Origin: Flammeovirga sp. OC4
GTDB taxonomy: Bacteria; Bacteroidota; Bacteroidia; Cytophagales; Flammeovirgaceae
NCBI RefSeq assembly: GCF_000812565.1
Contig: NZ_JTAM01000010.1
Coordinates: forward strand, 124,001-188,000
DNA: 64,000 bases
Direction of reading: 5' to 3'
The notes beneath the pieces were generated by a model, which was given only the letters and a program-made list of their open reading frames with translations, was not told where the DNA came from and made no database searches. The translations under genes were made by a program, and so were the position numbers. This document shows positions 18,370 to 26,382 of the stretch, piece after piece. How positions within the stretch are numbered: position 1 is the first letter of the stretch; every line of letters begins with the position of its first letter.

Positions 18370-18727
18370 CGATTGAAGACTCCAGTAATGGTAGTCTTTA
18401 AGATTTGATCAACCTAAAAGTATAGAAATAAAAATAATTAACAATATGAATATCAATCATTTAAAACAAAACACATATAGATGATGTATAAACTCAGAAA
18501 GGCTAGATTATTGAATCTTTATGGAGAATCTTTAAGTTATAATACTCTTGTTTTTGAATTTGAGTAAAGAATCTCACCGAGGTGTCTCTATAAAGTGGAT
18601 GTAATTCTATGGCTAGATAAAATGAAGGATGTATCAATTGGGGTAACTATAGTAAACTTAGCTTTTTGGGGAAATGATACATCTGATCGATCTGTTCTGT
18701 AAAAACAGGTGCAATTTGGGAAAAAGT

Positions 18728-18794
18728 AAAAAATAAGAGTTAAAATAAAACACAGTAAATTAATTCTGCCTTTTATTTTAACTCTTTATTTTTT
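18728..18794 (-). terminator. Terminator after the Lrp-family gene
   Basis: 23-bp arms of almost perfect complementarity (agagttaaaataaaa with ttttattttaactct, one bulged base) around a 20-nt loop, with A6/T6 flanks. It begins 28 nt after the stop and can work in both directions. Confidence 0.85.
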
Positions 18795-18822
18795 CCAATT
18801 AGGTCTAATTCAAAAAAGATCG

Positions 18823-19326
18823 TTATATGATTTCTTCTGTCATATCAGACTCATCAAACGCTAATGGTCTGTTGAACTTCTCTTCTAAAGAGATGAAAGT
18901 TTCTGTTCTAGTAATCCCGTTGATGCTTTGAATTTTATCATGAAGCACCTGACGAAGATGATTGGTATCGCGACAGGCGATTCTAACAAAAATACTCCAA
19001 TCTCCAGTAGTATAGTGCAAGTTTAAGATCTCTGGAATCTTAGCCAATTCCTCACACACTTGTTCATATAGACTACTCTTTTCTAAATATATACCAAGGA
19101 AGGACGTGATATCATACCCTAATTTTGAAAAATCAAGGTCCAAAGTTGATCCTTTGACAATACCCATCTTCTCCATTTTTTTCATTCTCACGTGCACCGT
19201 ACCACCCGAAACGAAGATTCTTTCTGCAATTTCAGTATAAGGAGTCTTCGCATCTTTAAGCAATTCGGACAGAATTTTAATATCCACGTGGTCAATCTCA
19301 GGTATTTTTTCCATTAGTTCTGCCAT
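18823..19326 (-). CDS. Lrp/AsnC-family transcription regulator
   Basis: 167 residues. Residues 9-60 form the winged helix-turn-helix (DVDIKILSELLKDAKTPY-like start, then AERIFVSGGTVHVRMKKM), and 75-150 the RAM/AsnC ligand-binding domain (GIYLEK, YTTGDWSIFVRI). Met5 is an alternative start and would begin like many homologues (MEKIPEID). Members sense amino acids and control amino-acid metabolism as octameric DNA-wrapping complexes. The target is unknown; a candidate small RNA is transcribed divergently from its promoter region. Confidence 0.92.
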   Translation of the reverse strand: MAELMEKIPEIDHVDIKILSELLKDAKTPYTEIAERIFVSGGTVHVRMKKMEKMGIVKGSTLDLDFSKLGYDITSFLGIYLEKSSLYEQVCEELAKIPEILNLHYTTGDWSIFVRIACRDTNHLRQVLHDKIQSINGITRTETFISLEEKFNRPLAFDESDMTEEII

Positions 19327-19353
19327 TTTATTAAATCCACTTCATTAATAACC

Positions 19354-19361
19354 CAAATTTA
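19354..19361 (-). promoter_or_regulatory. -7 box for the Lrp-family gene
   Basis: taaatttg on the minus strand is an exact TAnnTTTG. The start point would be about 20 nt before the ATG. The same 8-mer serves the divergent small-RNA candidate at 19425. Confidence 0.45.
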
Positions 19362-19424
19362 TTACAATTATTGAAAATATGGATTAATAACTTTAAAAAG
19401 ATTTCAAATTTTTGAAATATACAC

Positions 19425-19432
19425 TAAATTTG
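19425..19432 (+). promoter_or_regulatory. -7 box for the candidate small RNA
   Basis: taaatttg on the plus strand, an exact TAnnTTTG, placed just before the structured region that starts near 19440. No -33 TTG at ideal spacing. Confidence 0.4.
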
Positions 19433-19438
19433 TAGTTC

Positions 19439-19591
19439 AAATACAGAAAAGCTACGTCGAATTAGATGAAAATTCTAATACAGACAGCAGAGGTGTAAAT
19501 CCTCATAGCTTTAAGCATGTGTTTATTTTATGTGTTGTTTATTGGTTAAGGTTAAAGGTATGTGGATTTTTCGCATACCTTTTTCATTTTA
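19439..19591 (+). ncRNA. Candidate structured small RNA beside lrp
   Basis: About 150 nt between a -7 box and a strong terminator, with no gene behind it on this strand. Predicted fold: a closing helix aaagcta/tagcttt (19448-19454, 19506-19512) enclosing two hairpins, gaatt/aattc and gagg/cctc, which makes a three-way junction. A single-stranded stretch and the terminator follow. Two 10-codon frames inside (starting MKILIQ and MCLFYV) are probably chance. It fits neither 6S, tmRNA nor a riboswitch that I can name. It fills the 340-bp gap together with the lrp promoter. Confidence 0.5.
19554..19591 (+). terminator. Terminator of the candidate small RNA
   Basis: Perfect 9-bp stem aaaggtatg/catacctttt-type arms (19554-19562 with 19574-19582), 11-nt loop, then a T-rich tail (tttcatttt). 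It lies 76 nt before the stop of the convergent gene at 19667. Confidence 0.8.
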
Positions 19592-19666
19592 ATCTAACAG
19601 CACAAAAAAAGTGTACCTCTTTCGAAATACACTTTCCGTGTAAAGGACAAACCCCTACCTTTCCCT

Positions 19667-20527
19667 TCATTTCAAATCAACTGAAGCTGGGATGACTTTT
19701 CTTTTGATCAACCAACTTTTCAATTCACCTTCGAAAGGTTCACCATAAGTACCTTGAATGTACTTATCAACTTCTTCTAAAATAACGTCGTCTTTTCCTT
19801 TGATGTCCAAAACTTTTATTAAAGTCTGAACTTCTCTATAAAGCATTTTCTCATTTACGAAGCATATTTTAAAAGAGGCTATCTTTTCTGACTTCTTTGA
19901 AATTACATTAGTGATGTAGATTTCAACAGCAGAACCATGTTCAGGAAGATCGTATTGATCAATTGGATATAAAGCTACCTTATTCAACAACAATTCTCCA
20001 TCATAAATCTTTAAGACTTTATTTATTGGTTGATTGTTGATCTCATAACGATAGATATAAGTTGATCCACTTTTTTTCTTGAAAACTTCTTTATCTAAAT
20101 GAAGGGTATACTCATCTCCAAAAATAACTCTTTGGTTTTCTCCAAAATAACCGCCTATATCTTTGATATCTTCATTAGGTACTTCTGCTAATCTTCTACT
20201 ACTCATATTTAAATCAGCTGCAACAGGCATAATCACCTGCGTTAATAAGGCTTCAAATTCACCATGACGGTTATCTTTGGCCTTAGAGCCATCTAAAAGC
20301 ATTCTCCCCTTTTCCTTACTAATAACAATAGCTTTTGCTGTAGATTCAAAAAAGACAAGTTCTGTATCAGAATGAATCACATCACCTACCATCAGATTTC
20401 TTTGTGATTTAATATCTTTTATTGTTCCGTTAATATGTAAAACGTAATAATCTTGAGCGAAACTGAGCGAAGTTGAAAGACCAAAACTGATCAATAATAA
20501 TAATAAGGTTTTCATAAATTTGTTCAT
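19667..20527 (-). CDS. Secreted protein of unknown function
   Basis: 286 residues. A signal peptide (1-24, ending SLSFAQ) is followed by a soluble periplasmic or surface protein. Residues 30-75 (HINGTIKDI, then LMVGDVIHSDTEL and KAIVISKEKGRMLL) resemble the opening beta-strands of FecR-like or gliding-associated small domains. The similarity is too weak to assign. The rest is mixed alpha/beta with no recognised motif. It stands alone: the small RNA is convergent and the acetyltransferase gene lies 177 nt upstream. Confidence 0.75.
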   Translation of the reverse strand: MNKFMKTLLLLLISFGLSTSLSFAQDYYVLHINGTIKDIKSQRNLMVGDVIHSDTELVFFESTAKAIVISKEKGRMLLDGSKAKDNRHGEFEALLTQVIMPVAADLNMSSRRLAEVPNEDIKDIGGYFGENQRVIFGDEYTLHLDKEVFKKKSGSTYIYRYEINNQPINKVLKIYDGELLLNKVALYPIDQYDLPEHGSAVEIYITNVISKKSEKIASFKICFVNEKMLYREVQTLIKVLDIKGKDDVILEEVDKYIQGTYGEPFEGELKSWLIKRKVIPASVDLK

Positions 20528-20704
20528 TATCTAAAGCACTTACAAAGATAGAGTTATATCAGAAGGTTTTATTTTACCAACGTGACAAAACATGACTATC
20601 TTGCGTTAAAAATGAAAAACATTGTTAATAAACAGATACGACATTAGAAGATAATTGTTCGGTTCTAACCCTTTCAAATTCAAATTCTGTCAAAAAACAG
20701 TCAT

Positions 20705-21196
20705 TTACAATCTTTTCAACAGGACATAATCATCCATTACATAGCCTTTACCAATATCTGCCACTACCTCATCTATTTGAACGAAGTTCATTTTCTTATA
20801 GGCTTCAATAGAATTCGTGTTATACTTATTGACGGTTAAACGTATTCCCTTTTTTTCATTGTTCTTGGCTTCAACCGTAACAAAGTCCAACCCTGCTTTT
20901 CCTATTTTATTACCTCTAAATTTTGCGAGTACATAGATCTTACTCAGAAAAAGGTGCTCCTCTTCAAACTTAAATCCCAAATACCCTGCGGGCTCCTCAT
21001 CAAAGTAGAATAAATAGTAGTGTAGACCTTCTTGTATTTGTTGATTCATAGCGGCAACAGATTGGAACTTTTCTAACATATAATCTACTTGTTCTTGTCC
21101 TATTATTGCTACATAATGTTCATTCCATATCTCGATTGCAAGTTTTTCAACAATTTCAATACTTTCTGCCGTTTGTACTTTTTTTATGGTCAGCAT
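20705..21196 (-). CDS. GNAT-family N-acetyltransferase
   Basis: 163 residues covering one GNAT fold. The central motif A is present as SKIYVLAKFRGNKIGKAGLD (Arg-x-x-x-Lys-Ile-Gly, the acetyl-CoA pyrophosphate loop), followed by NKYNTNSIEAYKKMNF, the usual C-terminal Asn-x-x-Ala-Tyr-x-x-x-x-Phe segment. It transfers acetyl from acetyl-CoA to an amine; the acceptor is unknown. It resembles the RimI/YjaB-like small acetyltransferases common next to regulatory genes. Divergent from the CheB-CheR kinase gene. Confidence 0.88.
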   Translation of the reverse strand: MLTIKKVQTAESIEIVEKLAIEIWNEHYVAIIGQEQVDYMLEKFQSVAAMNQQIQEGLHYYLFYFDEEPAGYLGFKFEEEHLFLSKIYVLAKFRGNKIGKAGLDFVTVEAKNNEKKGIRLTVNKYNTNSIEAYKKMNFVQIDEVVADIGKGYVMDDYVLLKRL

Positions 21197-21339
21197 ATTA
21201 CTTACTTTAATAAAAATTAGATTATTATTTATTTAATATTACAAATTTGGTTTAACGCAACATAGATTAAACATCTCTAAATTAGGATATGCAATCCTAC
21301 TCAATTAATTTGTAAACGAATAAAAAACCGATAAAAAAA

Positions 21340-24300
21340 ATGACTCTTACTGATAAAACAAATTATGTCGTTGGAATTGGCGCTTCAGCAGGAGGACTAG
21401 AGGCTATCAAAAGCCTTTTTGAAAACTATCACTCTGATTTAGGAATTGCATTTGTGATTGTACAACATTTGTCTCAATCACATAAAAGTCTAATGCCTGA
21501 ACTACTGCAAAAAATTACACACTTACCGGTTATTGAAGTAAACTCGACGCATTCTATTGAGCCGAATCATATTTACATCATCAATAACCACTCTACATTA
21601 ACTATAAAAAAGAAAATGCTTATCAATCAAGAAAGAAATGATAAGCAATTGACTTTTCCTATAAATACGTTATTCAGTAGCCTTGCCGAAGAATATAAGA
21701 AAAAGGCAATTGGTGTTATTTTGTCTGGAACAGGTAGCGATGGCACCGAAGGTTTAAAAGCCATTAAAGAGCATGGAGGGATCACTTTTGTACAACATCC
21801 CAACTCTGCAAAGTTCAATGGGATGCCTTTCTCTGCGATAAAGTCAGCTAAAATCGACTTTATCATCAGTGCTGAAGAAATTGCTGACTCACTTTCTAAC
21901 ATCATTAATGGTGATGGTGAAATCAACCTAAGCTATTACCATAAAATTGAAAATATTTTAGATTTAATAGGTCAACAAGAAAATATTGATTATTCCGCAT
22001 ACAAACCACAGACTCTTTACAGAAGAGTCTTAAAAATGATGGAATATCAAAATATCACATCTATTAATGAATATTACAGTCTCCTTGAAAACTCTCCTTT
22101 TGAGTGTAGAAAGCTTGCTCAAAGTTTTTTAATTGGAGTGACAAGTTTCTTTAGAGACGGGGATGAATGGGACTATTTAGAAAAAGATATTATACCAAAA
22201 ATCATCCAAAAAGATGTTACCCGCATATGGTCTATTGGTTGTAGTCTTGGTCATGAAGCCTATTCTATAGCCATGATGGTTTTAGAAAGTGTAAAAGATT
22301 CAGACCAACTTAAAGAGATTAAAATATTTGCCACTGACTTGAATGCTCAGTCCATTCAAAAAGCTTCTGAGGGAATATATACTACTGATGATGTAAAAAG
22401 CATCCCTAAACTGTATGTTTCTAAATATTTTGATAAAATAGGCAGCTATTATCACGTAAAGGAATCATTGAGAAATATCATCACTTTTGTACAGCATGAT
22501 ATTCTTTCCACCCCCCCTTTCCTTAATATCGATTTAGTCATTTGTAGAAACTTATTGATTTATCTCAAACCAAAAGTACAGCAACAAATACTAAATACTA
22601 TCAAGTTCTCACTCAATAAAAATGGTTTCCTATTTTTGGGGCCATCTGAAAAGAATTTTTCCGATAAGTATCTTGTAGAAGAAAATGCCAAACACAAATT
22701 TTTTAAACTAACAGAAAAATTCAGAGGGTTTGAGATTGATAAATCAAGCAATATAAATACAAAAAAAATAAAAGTACCAAAACAAAATAGAGTGCAAGTA
22801 GTAAACAAAGATTCTTTTGAATATGAAAATATTGAGAAGCAATTAATTGAATATTATTGTCAGCCTATCATTGTTATTAATGAAAAAGAACAATTAGTTT
22901 TTTCTTCTGATGAAGTGGGTAAATACCTCAAGTTTCCCAAAAATGAACTTGTTTTAAAGGAAGTTTTTGATTTTGATGTTTACATAGACATTGTTCGAAC
23001 AATAAATAAGGCGAAAGAAGACGGTAAAAACAGAAAAATTTCTAACCTGAAGTTACAGTCTCAGACTAAAATCAGTACCGACATCATCATTAGAAGGTTA
23101 AAGACTGAAACAAATGACGACTTATTTATACTAGAGTTTTTTGATGGTAAAGAACACGATAACGAAAGTGTTATTGAACAAGACAGTACGATCAAAAACC
23201 TTAAGAGTGAAATAAAGCACCTCCATCAAGAATTAAAAATTGCTCATAAAAGAATAGAGAGAATCAACGAGGATTATCAAGTCAACAATGAAGAGTTGAT
23301 GTCTTCAAATGAAGAACTTCAATCCAGCAATGAGGAATTACAATCTGTCAATGAGGAATTATATACTGTCAATCAAGAATATAAAGACAAGTTAGATGAG
23401 ATTTCAGTACTGAATGATGATTTCATTAACCTCTTCCAATCTGCAGGTATAGCGAGTTTATATCTTGATAAAGATTTTAGTATTAGAAGAATTGCTCCAA
23501 ATACTTCTGAGTTTTTTGGAATTGAGAAAGAAGATATTGGTCGTAATATCATGCAGTTCAATACTTTCTTCGAAATTGAAGGGGGACTACTTTCAACAAT
23601 CGAAAAGGCAGTGCTTGAAAATAAGGTTCAGGAACACGAGGTTAAAACGAAAGAAGATCGAACCTATTTACTTCGAGTATCTCCTTCTGGCGATAGAAAG
23701 AGCAATACGGATGGTATTATCCTCTCATTTATACCTATCAGTTCACTGAAACCTATTCAGATTTTACAGCGAAAAAATTCTCTATTAAAAGAACAGCTTT
23801 CTCATTACATTCAATATTTCAGCTTGTTGAATATAGAAACTTGGAATTGGGTTGCAGATACAAATACTTTCAATTTTTCAGAAAATATCAAACAGCTCTT
23901 CAAATTTGATCATTATGATTCTTTTTTATGGAGAAATATTGATGCACAATTACAACCTGAAAATAGCAAACTGTTTTCTGAAAAAATCAATAAATGTCTG
24001 AATAGTGGACACCCTTTTGATATTGTTTTACACATCAATGATAGTTTCTACAACTTCATTTGCCTTGCTGAGAAAAATGCAAATGGAAAAACCGTAGGGA
24101 TGTACGGTAGCATTGAAAATATCACTAATAAATACAACAGAGAGAAGTCATTAGAAGACATTACCTCTACCTACCAGGGTTTATCTGAACTTAATCAGTT
24201 TGGTACCATCAAAGTGCTACAAGATGAGCCAAACCATATCAAGGTCAATGATACTTTATTGAATTGGCTTGGGTTAGATTCTCTTAAAAATACGATTAAA

Positions 24301-25248
24301 ATAGAAGATTTCATCTCATTTATTCACCCTGATGATCATGCTACTTGTAAAAGTATCTTTGAAAATGTAGAGAATAAATTTGATATTACTATTAGAGTAG
24401 AAAGGAATGATGGTCAGATAATTTATCTTAATGTCACTGGCCTCAACAAAAGTGCTAAGAATGCAAATATTAAAGTGCTTGCCATCGTTTTTGACAATAC
24501 TTACAACAAGTCAATAGAATCTCAGTGGGAAGAGACAGTAGAGTTGGCAGAAAAAACAGCACAGACACTTGCTGTTCAAAATGAACAACTTGAGAGTTAC
24601 ACTTATATTGCCTCACACAATATTCGATCTCCTTTATCCAATTTATTGGCCCTAATGGAACTCTATCAGAACGAGGAAAAGCAGGAAGCCAAAGAAAACT
24701 ATCTGACGCTGTTTGAAAAAGCATTAGTACAGTTAGAAAATACGGTAAACAACCTGACTGATGCCATTAAAGTACAACAAAAAACAAAGCTTGAACGTCA
24801 GAAAATAGGCGTGAAAGATGAGTTGATGAAAGTATTGGATATTTTGTCGGGACAAATCAATAAATATGGTGTTGTGATAAGTCTTGATGTCGAAAAAGAT
24901 TTGACAATCAATTATCATGAAGAGTATTTGAAAAGTATTTTTCTTAACTTACTGAGTAATTCTATTAAATACCGAGCTCCGAAGAGGTTACCCAAAATTG
25001 AAGTGGAAGCCTATCAAGAGAAAAAATTCATCTACATTAAGATAAAAGATAATGGTAGAGGAATTGATCTTAAAAAGTATGGTCACCGTATTTTTGGTAT
25101 GAATCAAACCTTTCATCATAATGAAGATGCTAGAGGATTAGGTCTGTTTTTGACAAAAACGCAGATAGAAGCAACAGGAGGAAATATTCAAGTTTCCTCA
25201 GAAGTAGATCAAGGGACCACGTTTTCAATTAACATTCCAAAAGAATAA
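21340..25248 (+). CDS. CheB-CheR-PAS hybrid histidine kinase
   Basis: 1302 residues, no membrane helix. Order: CheB methylesterase (about 8-190; Ser16 in GASAGG, His43, Asp134 in GTGSDGTEG, all three catalytic residues present, no receiver domain); CheR methyltransferase (about 200-470, SIGCSLGHEAYS SAM loop region, then CRNLLIYL); a linker; a heptad coil (about 640-690, repeated SSNEELQ); three PAS-like domains (about 690-1070); HisKA with His1093 (ASHNIRSPLSN); HATPase_c (about 1190-1302, DNGRGI and GLGLFLTK). Such fusions are stand-alone sensors not tied to flagellar chemotaxis. The TAA stop overlaps the ATG of the next gene (taatg), so the BLUF protein is translationally coupled. Confidence 0.94.
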   Translation: MTLTDKTNYVVGIGASAGGLEAIKSLFENYHSDLGIAFVIVQHLSQSHKSLMPELLQKITHLPVIEVNSTHSIEPNHIYIINNHSTLTIKKKMLINQERNDKQLTFPINTLFSSLAEEYKKKAIGVILSGTGSDGTEGLKAIKEHGGITFVQHPNSAKFNGMPFSAIKSAKIDFIISAEEIADSLSNIINGDGEINLSYYHKIENILDLIGQQENIDYSAYKPQTLYRRVLKMMEYQNITSINEYYSLLENSPFECRKLAQSFLIGVTSFFRDGDEWDYLEKDIIPKIIQKDVTRIWSIGCSLGHEAYSIAMMVLESVKDSDQLKEIKIFATDLNAQSIQKASEGIYTTDDVKSIPKLYVSKYFDKIGSYYHVKESLRNIITFVQHDILSTPPFLNIDLVICRNLLIYLKPKVQQQILNTIKFSLNKNGFLFLGPSEKNFSDKYLVEENAKHKFFKLTEKFRGFEIDKSSNINTKKIKVPKQNRVQVVNKDSFEYENIEKQLIEYYCQPIIVINEKEQLVFSSDEVGKYLKFPKNELVLKEVFDFDVYIDIVRTINKAKEDGKNRKISNLKLQSQTKISTDIIIRRLKTETNDDLFILEFFDGKEHDNESVIEQDSTIKNLKSEIKHLHQELKIAHKRIERINEDYQVNNEELMSSNEELQSSNEELQSVNEELYTVNQEYKDKLDEISVLNDDFINLFQSAGIASLYLDKDFSIRRIAPNTSEFFGIEKEDIGRNIMQFNTFFEIEGGLLSTIEKAVLENKVQEHEVKTKEDRTYLLRVSPSGDRKSNTDGIILSFIPISSLKPIQILQRKNSLLKEQLSHYIQYFSLLNIETWNWVADTNTFNFSENIKQLFKFDHYDSFLWRNIDAQLQPENSKLFSEKINKCLNSGHPFDIVLHINDSFYNFICLAEKNANGKTVGMYGSIENITNKYNREKSLEDITSTYQGLSELNQFGTIKVLQDEPNHIKVNDTLLNWLGLDSLKNTIKIEDFISFIHPDDHATCKSIFENVENKFDITIRVERNDGQIIYLNVTGLNKSAKNANIKVLAIVFDNTYNKSIESQWEETVELAEKTAQTLAVQNEQLESYTYIASHNIRSPLSNLLALMELYQNEEKQEAKENYLTLFEKALVQLENTVNNLTDAIKVQQKTKLERQKIGVKDELMKVLDILSGQINKYGVVISLDVEKDLTINYHEEYLKSIFLNLLSNSIKYRAPKRLPKIEVEAYQEKKFIYIKIKDNGRGIDLKKYGHRIFGMNQTFHHNEDARGLGLFLTKTQIEATGGNIQVSSEVDQGTTFSINIPKE

Positions 25249-25685
25249 TGATATCATCATACATTTACTCTAGTCAAACCAATGACGAAATAGAAATTGA
25301 ATCTCTAAAGGATATACAAACTATTGCAAAAAGGGAAAATCTAGCGCATAGTATAACGGGGTATCTAACTTATAAGAAAGAAACATTTATACAATATATA
25401 GAAGGCCCTGAAAAGGAGATTGAGCAGTTAATTAAAAACCTTCACAATGATAAAAGACACACTATACTAAAATCCATACACTTCCCACCAAAAACGGAAA
25501 GGGTGTTTAAAGATTGGAGTATGAGGTACATTGAATATGGTGAACTCATTGAAATTGGATTTCATGAGCTGCTAGAGACGGTTTTCTTCACCGTTGACAA
25601 TAAGATTTTTGAAGAAGATAGGGTGATTGAAAAACTAAATCAGATGTTAGAAAAGATAGCCACTACTCAAAAAAATATTAAATAA
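25248..25685 (+). CDS. BLUF-domain blue-light sensor
   Basis: 145 residues, one BLUF domain plus a C-terminal helical cap. Flavin-site residues fall at family spacing: Tyr7, Asn31, Gln49, Trp90 and Met92. Relative to Tyr this is +24, +42, +83 and +85, the same offsets as AppA Tyr21, Asn45, Gln63, Trp104 and Met106. The domain should therefore bind FAD and undergo the blue-light hydrogen-bond switch. No output domain is fused, so signalling must go through protein contact; the coupled kinase gene is the obvious partner. The TAATG overlap with that gene fixes the start. Confidence 0.9.
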   Translation: MISSYIYSSQTNDEIEIESLKDIQTIAKRENLAHSITGYLTYKKETFIQYIEGPEKEIEQLIKNLHNDKRHTILKSIHFPPKTERVFKDWSMRYIEYGELIEIGFHELLETVFFTVDNKIFEEDRVIEKLNQMLEKIATTQKNIK

Positions 25686-25731
25686 AAAAGAGCGGTAATT
25701 AATACAAAATGATTAATTACCGCTCTTTTTT
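25684..25731. terminator. Bidirectional terminator, BLUF / response regulator
   Basis: Stem agagcggtaattaat with its near-perfect complement (25689-25703, 25712-25726), with A and T runs on both flanks. It overlaps the response-regulator stop and serves both convergent genes. Confidence 0.9.
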
Positions 25732-26119
25732 ATACCGAAACATTAATGCCGAGGCATTCTCTTACTTTTGATTTAGAGAGTGGTTTTTCGATATATTTCT
25801 GTATATAAGGATGTTTTTCAGCTCTCTCTTTGTCTTTAGGATGCAGACTTGAGCTCAAAACATAAATTTCAAAATAATCCAAGAGTTTTCTCTCGCTCAT
25901 TTCATCAACAACTTGCCACCCGTCTAAGCCAGGCATATTCAAGTCTAAAAACATCACATTTTCTTTTGATAGATCAATGGTATCAATGGATTGTAAAAAG
26001 GCATCACCGCTCTTGAAATAAAACTTATCGATATTGGCAGTTTCTGGCAAGGATTCTATTATTATTTTAGAGATGTCAATTACTAACTGATCATCATCTA
26101 TAAATATAAGTTGCTTCAT
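25730..26119 (-). CDS. Single-domain response regulator (CheY-like)
   Basis: 129 residues, a lone receiver domain. Acidic pocket Asp8-Asp9-Asp10, phosphoacceptor Asp59 in FLDLNMPGLDGW, the switch Ser in VLSSS and Lys in EKPLS are all in place. No output domain, so it must act by binding partners or by relaying phosphate. It is convergent with the kinase and BLUF genes and likely takes phosphate from that soluble kinase, which lacks a receiver of its own. The Bacteroidota family often contacts histidine kinases or phosphotransfer proteins. Confidence 0.92.
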   Translation of the reverse strand: MKQLIFIDDDQLVIDISKIIIESLPETANIDKFYFKSGDAFLQSIDTIDLSKENVMFLDLNMPGLDGWQVVDEMSERKLLDYFEIYVLSSSLHPKDKERAEKHPYIQKYIEKPLSKSKVRECLGINVSV

Positions 26120-26330
26120 GTGTAGTAAAAGTATAGAACAGATAAAGTGTAATAGCGTATTATTAATTTAACAGATTTGCCCTTTATAATCAATAAATTA
26201 TTGTGCATTCAAATACATATTATAACATTATGCACTATAAATGTAACTAATACTTGATTTAATACAGTTTTTTTTCGATTTATGAGTTGAGTGAAAAGTT
26301 GGATAATTTTTAATATAATATTAGAAAATA

Positions 26331-26359
26331 AAAAAGGGATGCCTTTCGACATCCCTCTT
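26331..26359 (-). terminator. Terminator after the susC-susD-susE/F locus 1
   Basis: Minus strand: gggatg, an 8-nt loop, catccc, then a T6 run. It sits about 25 nt after the stop of the SusE/F gene. Confidence 0.85.
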
Positions 26360-26382
26360 AATATTACAATAAATGTATATTC

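Larger units (their letters stand above)
18278..18822. other. 545-bp gap between susB and the Lrp gene
   Basis: Holds the lrp terminator (18728-18794) and a candidate susB promoter (18362-18369). It also has a perfect 9-bp inverted repeat gatgtatca/tgatacatc (18628-18636, 18675-18683) that brackets most of a 26-codon open frame on the plus strand (ATG at 18622). I see no support for that frame being a gene. Confidence 0.5.

Noticed and set aside
21252-21260. TAnnTTTG box for the CheB-CheR kinase gene
   Set aside because: The nearby aaatttgg and ttaatttg miss the TA at the first two positions.
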